From positions 43,428-107,427 of the forward strand of contig VSPM01000002.1 of assembly GCA_009775365.1 (NCBI GenBank): a stretch of DNA of 64,000 nt, given 5' to 3'. Below the pieces are notes generated by a model, which was given only the letters and a program-made list of their open reading frames with translations, was not told the DNA's origin and did not search any database. This DNA is from Muribaculaceae bacterium. GTDB taxonomy: Bacteria; Bacteroidota; Bacteroidia; Bacteroidales; Muribaculaceae. This document shows, piece after piece, positions 45,759 to 54,346 of the stretch. Both the position numbers and the translations under genes were made by a program. How positions within the stretch are numbered: the first letter of the stretch is position 1; every line of letters begins with the position of its first letter.

Positions 45759-47231
45759 ATGTCATTTTTAACAGAAAAAGTGAGCGAGGAAGGCATGACT
45801 TTCGACGACGTGCTGCTCGTTCCGGCATATTCGGAGGTGACTCCAAACATGGTTGACGTGAAAACCCGTTTCTCACGCAACATCACTCTCAACATCCCCA
45901 TCGTGTCGGCGGCAATGGACACCGTGACCGAGGCTGCTATGGCTATAGCCATAGCGCGCCAGGGCGGCATTGGCGTTATCCACAAGAACATGCCTATCGA
46001 GGCTCAGGCCGCACAGGTAAGAAAGGTGAAACGTGCTGAAAGCGGCATGATTTTCGACCCTGTGACAATCACTCCCGAACAGACCGTGGGCGACGCCCTC
46101 CGCATGATGCATGAGAACCACATCGGCGGAATACCCGTGGTTGATGAGCAGAGCAAGCTTGTGGGCATTGTCACTAACCGCGACCTTCGCTTCCAGACCG
46201 ACACCACACTCCGCATCTCTGAGGTGATGACCAAGGACAACATCGTGACCACCACAAACCCCGACCTCGCCGAGGCTTCGCAGATTCTCCTGCGCCACAA
46301 AATCGAGAAACTCCCCGTGGTTGACAGCGACAACAAGCTCGTAGGCCTTATCACTTATCGCGACATCACAAAAATCCAGGACTATCCGAATGCCTGCAAA
46401 GACAGCAAAGGGCGTCTTCGCGTGGCTGCCGGCGTGGGTGTGACAAGCGACACTCTCAAGCGCGTGGAGGCTCTCGTGAACGCAGGTGTAGACGCAGTTG
46501 TAATCGACACCGCCCACGGCCACTCAGCCAATGTGGTCAACACACTGAAGGCTGTGAAACAGAACTTCCCCCAGATTGATGTGCTCGTTGGCAATATCGC
46601 CACTGCCGAGGCTGCCGAGTATCTTATCGAAAACGGCGCCGACGGCATCAAGGTAGGCATAGGACCCGGCTCTATCTGCACCACCCGCATCGTGGCCGGC
46701 GTGGGTGTGCCCCAGCTCAGCGCCATCTTCAACTGCTCGAAAGTGGCGGCAAAGCATGGCGTGCCTGTGATCGGCGACGGCGGCCTGCGCTATTCAGGCG
46801 ACGTCGTGAAGGCTATCGCCGCAGGCGCCGACTGCGTAATGATGGGCTCAATGCTTGCCGGCACAGAGGAATCGCCGGGCGAGACAATTATCTACAACGG
46901 CCGTAAATTCAAATCTTATCGCGGAATGGGCTCTATCGAGGCCATGCAGGCAGGATCAAAAGACCGCTATTTCCAGAGCGAGACTTGCGACTCAAGCAAG
47001 TTTGTGCCGGAAGGCATCGTTGCACGCGTTCCTTATAAGGGCACACTTGCCGAGACCATCTATCAGATGCTCGGCGGCCTGCGCTCAGGCATGGGTTATT
47101 GCGGGGCGAAAGACATCTGCTCGCTCCACAACGCACGCTTTGTGCGCATCACCTCAGCCGGCGTGATTGAGAACCACCCCCACGACGTGACCATCACCAA
47201 GGAGGCGCCTAACTATTCACGCGCAGAGTAA
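45759..47231 (+). CDS. guaB: IMP dehydrogenase
   Basis: GuaB oxidises IMP to XMP with NAD+, the committed step to GMP. The 490 residues contain the TIM barrel interrupted by two CBS domains (about 95-210), the [12 protein letters not shown] loop with catalytic C307, the DGGLRYSGD phosphate-binding segment and the YRGMGS flap region. It is 17 bp upstream of guaA. Confidence 0.96.
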   Translation: MSFLTEKVSEEGMTFDDVLLVPAYSEVTPNMVDVKTRFSRNITLNIPIVSAAMDTVTEAAMAIAIARQGGIGVIHKNMPIEAQAAQVRKVKRAESGMIFDPVTITPEQTVGDALRMMHENHIGGIPVVDEQSKLVGIVTNRDLRFQTDTTLRISEVMTKDNIVTTTNPDLAEASQILLRHKIEKLPVVDSDNKLVGLITYRDITKIQDYPNACKDSKGRLRVAAGVGVTSDTLKRVEALVNAGVDAVVIDTAHGHSANVVNTLKAVKQNFPQIDVLVGNIATAEAAEYLIENGADGIKVGIGPGSICTTRIVAGVGVPQLSAIFNCSKVAAKHGVPVIGDGGLRYSGDVVKAIAAGADCVMMGSMLAGTEESPGETIIYNGRKFKSYRGMGSIEAMQAGSKDRYFQSETCDSSKFVPEGIVARVPYKGTLAETIYQMLGGLRSGMGYCGAKDICSLHNARFVRITSAGVIENHPHDVTITKEAPNYSRAE

Positions 47232-47248
47232 CCGTTTAAATCAAGAAA

Positions 47249-48775
47249 ATGGAAAAAATATTAATATTGGATTTTGGATCGCAATACACTCAGCTCATCG
47301 CACGCCGCGTGCGTGAACTCAATGTGTATTGCGAGATACATCCTTTCAACAAGATTCCGGAGCTTGACGCCGACATCAAGGGCGTGATTCTCTCCGGAAG
47401 CCCGTCATCGGTGCGCGACGCCGATGCCCCGAAGCCTGACCTGAGCGAAATTAAAGGGAAACTCCCTTTGCTCGGAGTGTGCTACGGCGCGCAGCTTCTC
47501 GCAGCTGAGTTCGGCGGCGAGGTAGAGGGAGCCCCGAGCCGCGAGTATGGCCGCGCCATGCTTCGCGTGGTCGACAAGCTCGACCCTCTGATGCTGAATG
47601 TGCCCTCCCCCACTCAGGTTTGGATGAGCCATGGCGACACCATCACCCGTCTTCCCGAGAGTTACAAGGTGATCGGCTCTACTGAAAATGTCAGAGCCGC
47701 CGCCTATCATATCGAAGGGGAGAAAACCTGGGGCATTCAGTTCCACCCTGAGGTGTATCATTCCACCGACGGCACTCAGATTCTCGCCAATTTCGTTCAT
47801 GGAATCTGCGGATGCTCCGGCACATGGAGCCCCGACTCTTTCATTGAGACCACAGTGGCGGAACTCAAGGCTAAACTTGGCGACGACCGCGTGATTCTTG
47901 GCCTATCCGGAGGCGTGGATTCATCTGTGGCCGCCATGCTCCTTCACAAAGCCATAGGGTCCAATCTGACTTGCATATTCGTAAACAACGGCTTGCTCCG
48001 CAAGAATGAGTTTAACGAAGTGCTCGATTCTTACAAGAACATGGGTCTTAACGTTATCGGCGTTGACGCAAGCGATCGCTTCTATGCCGACCTTAAAGGC
48101 GTGACCGACCCGGAGCAAAAGCGCAAGATTATCGGAAGAGACTTTGTGGAGGTGTTCAATGCTGAAGCCAAGAAAATAGAGGGCGCCGGCTGGCTTGCCC
48201 AAGGCACAATCTATCCCGACGTGATTGAGAGCTGCTCCGTGAAAGGCCCGTCGGCCACAATCAAGAGCCATCACAATGTAGGTGGTCTTCCTAAGGAAAT
48301 GAACCTTAAAATTGTGGAGCCTCTGCGCCTGCTCTTTAAGGATGAGGTGCGCCGTGTGGGCAAAGCCATGAACATGGACCCCAACCTTCTTGGCCGTCAT
48401 CCTTTCCCCGGCCCCGGCCTGGGCATCCGCATCATCGGCGAGGTGACTCCGGAAAAGGTTCGCGTGCTTCAGGAAGCAGACTCTATCTTCATCAATGGCC
48501 TTCGCAACGCAGGTCTCTACGACTCCGTGTGGCAAGCGGGAGTTATGCTCCTTCCGGTTCAGAGCGTAGGCGTGATGGGCGACGAGCGCACATACGAAAG
48601 TTGCGTTGCGCTACGCGCCGTGATTTCAACCGACGGCATGACCGCCGACTGGGTTCATCTCCCCTATGAATTCCTGGCCAACGTCAGCAATGAAATCATC
48701 AACAAGGTGCGCGGCGTCAATCGCGTAGTCTACGACATCTCCTCCAAGCCACCGGCCACAATTGAGTGGGAATAA
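47249..48775 (+). CDS. guaA: GMP synthase (glutamine-hydrolysing)
   Basis: GuaA aminates XMP to GMP. The 508 residues have a class I glutaminase domain with C78 in LLGVCYGAQ, an ATP-pyrophosphatase domain with the [10 protein letters not shown]-loop (about residue 219), and a dimerisation domain ending in the conserved KPPATIEWE. It ends the purine operon. The last 12 coding bases plus the stop and one more base are repeated 2.4 kb downstream on the far side of the restriction-modification genes, consistent with the 3' end of guaA having served as an integration site. The protein itself is complete. Confidence 0.96.
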   Translation: MEKILILDFGSQYTQLIARRVRELNVYCEIHPFNKIPELDADIKGVILSGSPSSVRDADAPKPDLSEIKGKLPLLGVCYGAQLLAAEFGGEVEGAPSREYGRAMLRVVDKLDPLMLNVPSPTQVWMSHGDTITRLPESYKVIGSTENVRAAAYHIEGEKTWGIQFHPEVYHSTDGTQILANFVHGICGCSGTWSPDSFIETTVAELKAKLGDDRVILGLSGGVDSSVAAMLLHKAIGSNLTCIFVNNGLLRKNEFNEVLDSYKNMGLNVIGVDASDRFYADLKGVTDPEQKRKIIGRDFVEVFNAEAKKIEGAGWLAQGTIYPDVIESCSVKGPSATIKSHHNVGGLPKEMNLKIVEPLRLLFKDEVRRVGKAMNMDPNLLGRHPFPGPGLGIRIIGEVTPEKVRVLQEADSIFINGLRNAGLYDSVWQAGVMLLPVQSVGVMGDERTYESCVALRAVISTDGMTADWVHLPYEFLANVSNEIINKVRGVNRVVYDISSKPPATIEWE

Positions 48776-48776
48776 C
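48761..48776 (+). repeat. attL-like copy of the guaA 3' end
   Basis: This is the native guaA end (ATTGAGTGGGAATAAC). Fifteen of 16 bases recur at 51165-51180, 13 of them (GAGTGGGAATAAC, 48764-48776) without interruption. The two copies flank the AT-rich restriction-modification segment. Confidence 0.7.
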
Positions 48777-48812
48777 GGCAATCGCATATATCGAGATTTA
48801 ATAACAGACTAT

Positions 48813-48851
48813 CAATCGCCTATATCCACATACCATTGATATAGGCGATTG
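48813..48851 (+). terminator. Hairpin after guaA (purine operon end)
   Basis: Perfect 14-bp inverted repeat (48813-48826 with 48838-48851), 11-nt loop, 37 nt after the guaA stop, followed by an AT-rich stretch. It lies inside the inner side of the left guaA repeat, so it may have arrived with the island. Confidence 0.7.
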
Positions 48852-48871
48852 TAATTAATATATATATAGCA

Positions 48872-48889
48872 TATAATCGTACCCTAAAA
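48872..48889 (+). repeat. Left copy of an 18-bp direct repeat flanking the R-M genes
   Basis: TATAATCGTACCCTAAAA is identical at 51089-51106, just after the restriction gene. It is nested inside the guaA-end repeats and immediately precedes the methyltransferase promoter. Confidence 0.75.
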
Positions 48890-48920
48890 TTGTACCCTTC
48901 ATAATTTTTATATATCTTTG
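48889..48920 (+). promoter_or_regulatory. Promoter of the restriction-modification genes
   Basis: The -7 TATCTTTG (48913-48920) lies 20 bp after an ATTG -33-like box (48889-48892), and transcription would start about 9 nt before the methyltransferase ATG. The -33 box touches the end of the 18-bp direct repeat. Confidence 0.6.
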
Positions 48921-48935
48921 CAATAAATCATAAGA

Positions 48936-49829
48936 ATGACAACAGATAATATTCAAATACTTGGCACTGATGAACACCAGATTTATTTTGGTGATGCTTT
49001 AGAGTGCTTATCCCTCATTACTGATGAGTCTGTGGATTTGATTTTTGCAGACCCTCCTTATAATATAGGCAAAGTTTTTGCCGGGTTAAAAGATAAATGG
49101 GCTACAGATGAAGATTATTTACAATGGTGCTATAAATGGCTACAGCTTTGTATAAATAAGCTGAAACCTAATGGAGCCTTTTATGTCATGACATCTACAC
49201 AGTTTATGCCCTACTTTGACCTTTTCCTTAGAGAACGTTTGACAATATTATCACGGTTAATTTGGTCTTATGATAGTTCAGGAGTTCAAGCAAAAAAATA
49301 TTTTGGCTCGATGTATGAACCAATTCTTTTTTGTGTAAAAGATAAGGACAATTATACGTTTAATGCCGATGATATTTTAGTGGAAGCTAAGACCGGTTCA
49401 CAGCGCAAACTTATAGATTACAGGAAAAATCCCCCTCAACCATATAATACACAAAAAATTCCAGGGAATGTATGGGATTTTGCCAGGGTTAGATATAGAA
49501 TGGAAGAATATGAAAACCACCCGACACAAAAGCCTATAGCGTTATTGGAACGTATCATTAAGGCTAGTTCTAATGAAGGCGACGTGGTTTTAGACCCCTT
49601 TTCAGGCTCTTTTACTACTGGCTTTATGGCAAAACAACTTGGAAGAAAAAGTATCAGCATAGAGATTCAAAAAGATTATATTAAAATTGGACTTAGAAGA
49701 TTAGGCTTAGCTACTGAATTTAATGGAGAACAGTTAATTAAAGAAGGCAAAACTACTAAAGTGAAAAATCGCAATGGGATAAAAGCACAAATAGTAGAAC
49801 AGCCTAACATATTTGGCACTGATTTTTAA
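48936..49829 (+). CDS. YhdJ-like beta-class DNA adenine methyltransferase
   Basis: This 297-residue N6-adenine methyltransferase has the catalytic DPPY motif (39-42) before the S-adenosylmethionine motif DPFSGSFTTG (220-229), the beta-class order. The segments WSYDSSGVQAKK, GSMYEPIL, VEAKTGSQR and PPQPYN are strikingly like E. coli YhdJ, which methylates ATGCAT, so ATGCAT is a reasonable specificity guess. It is very AT-rich compared with guaA and 2 bp upstream of a probable restriction endonuclease, so it most likely protects host DNA in a type II system. An orphan regulatory role like that of YhdJ is less likely here. Confidence 0.88.
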   Translation: MTTDNIQILGTDEHQIYFGDALECLSLITDESVDLIFADPPYNIGKVFAGLKDKWATDEDYLQWCYKWLQLCINKLKPNGAFYVMTSTQFMPYFDLFLRERLTILSRLIWSYDSSGVQAKKYFGSMYEPILFCVKDKDNYTFNADDILVEAKTGSQRKLIDYRKNPPQPYNTQKIPGNVWDFARVRYRMEEYENHPTQKPIALLERIIKASSNEGDVVLDPFSGSFTTGFMAKQLGRKSISIEIQKDYIKIGLRRLGLATEFNGEQLIKEGKTTKVKNRNGIKAQIVEQPNIFGTDF

Positions 49830-49831
49830 GT

Positions 49832-50959
49832 ATGGTTGCGGAACATAGCTTTACTAGCACTATTAGAAAAGTGCTATATTCTTTCTTTGGTAATAATTCA
49901 GAAGCTGTTTTTGAAAGCAGCTTACTAATTCAGTACCTTAACGAAAAAACGAAATCTGCAAATAAAGGCTCTAAGGCAAGAGGCAGTTTCGCTAATCTTT
50001 ATTCAATTTATGTAGTAGTGAAAGATTATATTGACCATAACTATCATAAAGCTAAAAAAGGAAAATATGCAGACTATGAAGGTGCTATTTTTAGCTATCT
50101 TTTCAAACGCCAGCGAGAACTACCCTTTGGAGCAAAGCTACAGAATCATTCTTTGAATAATAGAACCAACTCCGAATTTCAGAAGTTTTTCCCCACGGCT
50201 AACTTAATACCTATTATTCGGAATCAGGAAACAAATAGGTACTGGGTAAATGATAGCCTTCTTTGGATTGATATAAATAAGAAATGGTATAATATAGCTG
50301 AAGCTGTAATTGCTATCATAAATGAATATATTAAGACAAAGCAGGATTCTTTTGTAAGGTTTATCAACCAATGTCAGCAGATGCAGACAATAGGGAGTAA
50401 GGATAAGGAAGGAATTAAGAATTTCATTCTTGGATTACTTGCCCCTAATGTTGACGCCAGACTATTTGAAATCGTAAGTTATTCTATCTTAAAATTCTAT
50501 TACATTGAACAGAATATTTACTGGGGCTATGAAATAGAAAAGATAGAGGCAGAAAACTTAAAACTATATAAGACAGGACGAACTAACGCAAATGATGGCG
50601 GTATAGATTTTGTGATGAAACCGCTGGGGCGTTTCTTTCAGGTTACGGAAACACTTGATTTTAAGAAATATTTCTTAGATATAGAAAAGATTGAAAAGTA
50701 CCCCATTACCTTTGTAATAAAAGCGACAGATTCAATAGATGAAATTAGAAAAAGAATTGAATCCGATGCACTGAAAACCTATCCGGTTAAGGCTATCGTA
50801 AAAAAATATCTTGATTGTATCGAAGAAATAATAAATATTCCAACTTTAAAAGACCATCTTCAGACAGTAGAACAAAATGGACTTCTTCATCAAGTCTTAA
50901 ATGAAATAATATTGCAAAGCAAAATTGAGTTTAATTACTTTGAAGAAGACGAAGATTGA
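49832..50959 (+). CDS. Probable type II restriction endonuclease
   Basis: This 375-residue protein is not recognised with certainty. It starts 2 bp after the methyltransferase stop, which is typical of a restriction partner. The region 246-280 (TGRTNANDGGIDFVM...FFQVTE) looks like a PD-(D/E)xK nuclease core: E213 upstream, D259 in GGIDF, and Q270-V-T272 (or E273) where the family usually has ExK. It is reminiscent of HaeII-type endonucleases, but I cannot confirm that. No transmembrane segment or signal peptide is seen. If it pairs with the YhdJ-like enzyme, it would cut ATGCAT; this is inference. Codon use is as AT-rich as in the methyltransferase. Confidence 0.65.
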   Translation: MVAEHSFTSTIRKVLYSFFGNNSEAVFESSLLIQYLNEKTKSANKGSKARGSFANLYSIYVVVKDYIDHNYHKAKKGKYADYEGAIFSYLFKRQRELPFGAKLQNHSLNNRTNSEFQKFFPTANLIPIIRNQETNRYWVNDSLLWIDINKKWYNIAEAVIAIINEYIKTKQDSFVRFINQCQQMQTIGSKDKEGIKNFILGLLAPNVDARLFEIVSYSILKFYYIEQNIYWGYEIEKIEAENLKLYKTGRTNANDGGIDFVMKPLGRFFQVTETLDFKKYFLDIEKIEKYPITFVIKATDSIDEIRKRIESDALKTYPVKAIVKKYLDCIEEIINIPTLKDHLQTVEQNGLLHQVLNEIILQSKIEFNYFEEDED

Positions 50960-51088
50960 AAATTAGATAAATTAACTAAATCTTTCAGTGATAAATTCCA
51001 TAGATCCATATAAATCCATTTCAGATTAATTCATTTGGTATCTTTGAATTGAAGCTAACCTTCGGAGAGTTAATATCAACAAGTTTTC

Positions 51089-51106
51089 TATAATCGTACC
51101 CTAAAA
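51089..51106 (+). repeat. Right copy of the 18-bp direct repeat
   Basis: Identical to 48872-48889 and located 130 nt after the restriction gene stop. The bases that follow (ACGCACCTT) also resemble those after the left copy (TTGTACCCTT). Confidence 0.75.
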
Positions 51107-51164
51107 ACGCACCTTGCCAATGACAAAATCAACTTATAATATTGATAATCATCATTCCTGCATT

Positions 51165-51180
51165 ATCGAGTGGGAATAAC
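51165..51180 (+). repeat. attR-like duplicate of the guaA 3' end
   Basis: ATCGAGTGGGAATAAC repeats the guaA end including its TAA, but without the rest of the gene. It is followed after 8 nt by its own terminator-like hairpin, as if this were the original 3' flank of guaA before insertion. Confidence 0.7.
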
Positions 51181-51188
51181 TCTTTAGC

Positions 51189-51228
51189 CACCAATGGCCA
51201 GAGAGTTTTTACTCACTGGCCATTGGTG
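51189..51228 (+). terminator. Hairpin beyond the right guaA-end repeat
   Basis: Perfect 13-bp inverted repeat (51189-51201 with 51216-51228) with a 14-nt loop, 9 nt after the TAA of the duplicated guaA end. It is plausibly the ancestral purine-operon terminator, displaced 2.4 kb by the island. Confidence 0.65.
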
Positions 51229-51252
51229 ATTATAATATTTTTTTCTTTTGTT

Positions 51253-52062
51253 ATGATTCAGACTTATCCGAGGTTTATAAACGGCGACAATTTCAGGGCA
51301 GGCCAATATTTCAATCACATTTTAAAGGACAATAACCTTATATATTCTTCTGTGTGGACATGGTGGCGCAAAACCACTGTGGCATGGGGAAGCGTTTCTT
51401 TGGCAGCCGGGCTTCTTATCTTTGTTTTTATTCTCCCGCAAGAATTACAGTCGCAAAAGCTTTCATGGCCTATCGTTATCTCCATGATTCCAATACCTCT
51501 GATTGTTTTTATGCCTCTTGTATGGATATTGTCATACTTCTCTTCTTTTATCTCGCCTAATCGCTACAGAAGGAAAATCAAAAAATTTATAAAAACAAGT
51601 GTTCCCGGCGCAAACGACATAAAAGAACTCTCGCCCACAAACTTCATATTCTCAAGAAACGAAATCGAATATGAAGTTGCATACCCCGTAGTGTCTCTCA
51701 GAACAAATGCCAACCGCTATAAACGGCAGAAGAAATATTTTGCCATAGCTACATATTTCCATCAAATCGCAGATTCCATAGCCAACAATATACATCCCGA
51801 CATCTTGGAGGCTTTTATAACTGAATGGCACGAATATTTCAAAACCAACTGCGAAGACATGAATTTGGCCATGGATAATTACGCCATACATGTGAGCTAT
51901 GACAAAAAATCCATACCTTCTCGTGAAGTCATTGAAAAGGCACTCGACTTCATGCAGGAAATGATTGAGCGCCTTGAAATATTTGCAATATACGCGGCAG
52001 AACAATCCAGACACAATCCGGACATCGACCCATCATTAATCACAATGCCCAACATGAACTAA
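51253..52062 (+). CDS. Membrane protein of unknown function
   Basis: I take the start at ATG 51253 (MIQTYPRF), because the frame upstream runs through the terminator hairpin and guaA repeat. The 269-residue product has two hydrophobic segments (about residues 45-62 and 78-105) and then a soluble C-terminal domain of about 160 residues with mixed charge. No domain is recognised. The gene is AT-richer than the purine operon but less so than the R-M pair. It might belong with the following metal transporter, 75 bp downstream, but nothing proves this. Confidence 0.65.
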   Translation: MIQTYPRFINGDNFRAGQYFNHILKDNNLIYSSVWTWWRKTTVAWGSVSLAAGLLIFVFILPQELQSQKLSWPIVISMIPIPLIVFMPLVWILSYFSSFISPNRYRRKIKKFIKTSVPGANDIKELSPTNFIFSRNEIEYEVAYPVVSLRTNANRYKRQKKYFAIATYFHQIADSIANNIHPDILEAFITEWHEYFKTNCEDMNLAMDNYAIHVSYDKKSIPSREVIEKALDFMQEMIERLEIFAIYAAEQSRHNPDIDPSLITMPNMN

Positions 52063-52137
52063 AAAGATGTTGAAGGCAATCGTTGTCTGGAATTTGTTTT
52101 ATATGGCAAGAGCAAATTTGCTTCTCTTGATTTTATC

Positions 52138-53028
52138 ATGAACATAAGGGAGAAAAAAATCTATAGAATCACACTTATAGGCACAGCTGTCAATGCGTTG
52201 CTGATTGCCCTTAAATTTATTGCCGGAATATTTGGAAGAAGTTCCGCAATGGTGGCCGACGCAGTGCATTCGCTTTCGGATTTTGTGACAGATGCGATTA
52301 TTTTGATTTTTGTAAAAATTGCCGGAAAACCGCGTGACAAAGGCCATGACTACGGACATGGAAAATTTGAAACACTTGCAACTCTGATCATTGGCATTAT
52401 ACTTGCGGCCGCCGGGCTGGGACTTCTGATAAATGGCGCAAGCCTCGTTATTAAAAGCATTAAAGGAGAACCCCTCGAGCAACCTACTATGCTCGCGTTA
52501 ATTATTGCATTAATCTCAATCGTATCAAAAGAATGGCTCTACCGCTACACGCTAAAAACAGGAAAGACTGTCAACTCTCAAGCTGTGATTGCCAACGCGT
52601 GGCATCATCGCAGCGACGCAATCTCTTCTGCCGGAACACTCGCCGGCGTGGCCGGCGCAATCTTTTTAGGGCCTCACTGGCGAATACTCGACCCATTGGC
52701 CGCCATGGCGGTCAGCATTTTTATTATTAAAAGCGGATATGATATAATCAAGCCGGCCGCCAATGAACTTCTTGAAAGCTCCCTGCCAGAAGAGCAAGAG
52801 AAAGAGATCAGAACCTTTGTGGAAAGTGTGCCCGGGATTGATAATGTGCACAATCTGCGCACCCGTCGCATCGGCAACTGCATAGCCGTTGACATGCACG
52901 TCAACATGGACGGCACTCTTTCACTGAATGAAGCCCATTCAAAAGCCACTGTGGCGGAAAAGGCAATCAAGCATAGATTCGGGGAAAATGCAATAGTGAC
53001 GATACATATGGAGCCTACTAAAAAATAG
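52138..53028 (+). CDS. Cation diffusion facilitator (CDF) metal exporter
   Basis: This 296-residue inner-membrane antiporter exports Zn2+ or other divalent cations in exchange for protons. Six transmembrane segments are followed by a cytoplasmic ferredoxin-like domain (about 205-296). The two intramembrane metal-site motifs are present: D41-A-V-H44-S-L-S-D48 in TM2 and H156-H-R-S-D160 in TM5. Residue pattern does not settle the metal (Zn, Fe or Mn). A start at ATG 52138 gives the standard MNIREKKIYR N-terminus. Confidence 0.92.
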   Translation: MNIREKKIYRITLIGTAVNALLIALKFIAGIFGRSSAMVADAVHSLSDFVTDAIILIFVKIAGKPRDKGHDYGHGKFETLATLIIGIILAAAGLGLLINGASLVIKSIKGEPLEQPTMLALIIALISIVSKEWLYRYTLKTGKTVNSQAVIANAWHHRSDAISSAGTLAGVAGAIFLGPHWRILDPLAAMAVSIFIIKSGYDIIKPAANELLESSLPEEQEKEIRTFVESVPGIDNVHNLRTRRIGNCIAVDMHVNMDGTLSLNEAHSKATVAEKAIKHRFGENAIVTIHMEPTKK

Positions 53029-53120
53029 TGCTATATCTTGCAATAATGAAGGTATTTTCACCGGTTTTACCACATATTTTTACTAAATAATTAAAAATGC
53101 CAGAAAATAATCCAAAAAAT

Positions 53121-53151
53121 TTTGTAAATATCTAAAATTTAAGTAATTTTG
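53121..53151 (+). promoter_or_regulatory. Promoter of the secreted protein gene at 53193
   Basis: A -33 TTTG (53121-53124) and a -7 TAATTTTG (53144-53151) are 19 bp apart, a full consensus match. Transcription should start about 35 nt before the ATG. Confidence 0.75.
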
Positions 53152-53192
53152 GCAACACTAAACATTTTGTTCAACCTTTTAACGATTCCTGC

Positions 53193-53888
53193 ATGAAAAA
53201 AATTTTTACTCTTGCCATTATGGGCTTAGCCATGACCTCAATGCCTTTCGGAGCAATGGCTTCCGAACACATAAGCCCCGTGTCTGTTGAAAATTCAGAT
53301 TGCCTCGGCGCCCGTTCCGACAACATTTATACCGGCGATGAAGATGTCAATAAATGGGAGATAACCTACAACGACGGAATCCTGACCGTGACATGGATGA
53401 ACTTCGTGGCAAACTGTTGCTCCGAAGGATTCAAAACATGGTTTGAAAGAGATGGAGACAAACTAATTTTCAATGCTGAAGAAAATGAAGCTTTATGTAA
53501 CTGCATCTGCAATTTCGACGTGACCTCCACATTCGGGCAAATCGAACCCGGGCACTACACAATCACGTTCTGCAATTACGGTCATGAAGTGTTCACCGCC
53601 GAAATCGACATTGAAGAAGGGGCTGACATCTCCCTCTCGAAGAAACCATCAGGGATCCGCGCCATAAGCCCGGCCAATGAAATGGTGTCGCTTTCTGCCG
53701 ACGGAGTGCTTCACATCGCATCGGAAGGGAAAGTGACAGTTGAAATTTTCGATGCTTCCGGAGCGACACACGCTCGCATCAACGCCGATTCAAACGCTGA
53801 CATCGACATCAAGTCCCTACCCAAAGGGATATATCTGGCAAAAGCAAAAGCAGGCAACCGCATTGAATCGCTGCGCTTCGTCCGCTAA
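53193..53888 (+). CDS. Small secreted protein with T9SS-like C-terminus
   Basis: The 231-residue product has a signal peptide (ending near GAMASEH). A beta-rich middle has a cysteine-containing NCCSEGFKTWF and LCNCICNFD, suggestive of disulfides or metal binding. The C-terminal domain (VEIFDASGATHARIN...GIYLAKAKAGNRIESLRFVR) resembles a T9SS sorting domain. It is not recognised further. It stands alone, with its own consensus promoter and a very strong terminator. Confidence 0.78.
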   Translation: MKKIFTLAIMGLAMTSMPFGAMASEHISPVSVENSDCLGARSDNIYTGDEDVNKWEITYNDGILTVTWMNFVANCCSEGFKTWFERDGDKLIFNAEENEALCNCICNFDVTSTFGQIEPGHYTITFCNYGHEVFTAEIDIEEGADISLSKKPSGIRAISPANEMVSLSADGVLHIASEGKVTVEIFDASGATHARINADSNADIDIKSLPKGIYLAKAKAGNRIESLRFVR

Positions 53889-53906
53889 TCGCATTTGACG
53901 TATTCT

Positions 53907-53966
53907 AAAAGAATCCTCTTGAAGACACGCTCTTACTCAAGGGCTTGTCTTCAAGAGGATTCTTTT
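53907..53966 (+). terminator. 21-bp terminator hairpin
   Basis: Arms 53907-53927 and 53946-53966 are perfectly complementary over 21 bp, beginning with four A and ending with four T. It is an exceptionally stable hairpin, 18 bp after the stop codon, and may work in both directions. Confidence 0.85.
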
Positions 53967-54016
53967 GCTATAATACTAATCTATTTAACTGAAGTTTGAT
54001 TTTTCAGGAAATCACC

Positions 54017-54203
54017 TTACATTTCAGATTCAGCGATCACCTCCCTGATTTCTCCGTCTTCATCTTTTTCTACATAGATAAGATAATGTCTCCGTTATTA
54101 ACAATCAACAGCCATCCTCAATTGTGAGTCCCGAGTCACAATTATAGACCTCATTCTCATCAACGGTCATCACGAATTTATTCACCTCAAAAAGCACGCA
54201 CAT
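54017..54203 (-). pseudogene. Possible decayed small gene
   Basis: On the minus strand an ATG at 54203 opens a 32-residue frame containing MTVDENEVYNCDSGL, ending at 54105. Two single-base frame changes would continue it as WLLIVNNGDIILS and then YLIYVEKDEDGEIREVIAES, ending at TAA 54017-54019. The protein-like character of the three pieces suggests a small gene with frameshifts. This is a weak call; the 380 bp from 53967 to 54346 otherwise contain only the porin promoter. Confidence 0.3.
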
Positions 54204-54265
54204 TAAAACGCCCCACTTTCAGCTGACCGCACACATGCGTTTTTGTGCGAAGTTTTTTGGTTGTG

Positions 54266-54299
54266 TTTGCGGATTGTAGAAAAATTAGCATTATATTTG
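54266..54299 (+). promoter_or_regulatory. Promoter of the porin/YjiH-like unit
   Basis: The -7 TATATTTG (54292-54299) is a consensus match. A TTTG at 54266-54269 lies 22 bp upstream, slightly wider than ideal. The porin ATG follows 47 bp after the -7 box. Confidence 0.65.
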
Positions 54300-54346
54300 C
54301 ACCAAATTTCAACCATACTATCGTTTGAATTAACCTTTTCTGATAC

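Larger units (their letters stand above)
48764..51180 (+). mobile_element. Integrase-less restriction-modification mini-island at guaA
   Basis: A 2.4-kb, clearly AT-rich segment lies between two copies of the guaA 3' end. It holds only a methyltransferase and a probable restriction nuclease with their own promoter, and an inner pair of 18-bp direct repeats. Guanine-cytosine content and codon use change sharply at both sides. The 3' end of guaA is a known insertion hotspot for genomic islands. No integrase is present, so mobilisation in trans or loss of the integrase must be assumed. Confidence 0.65.
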
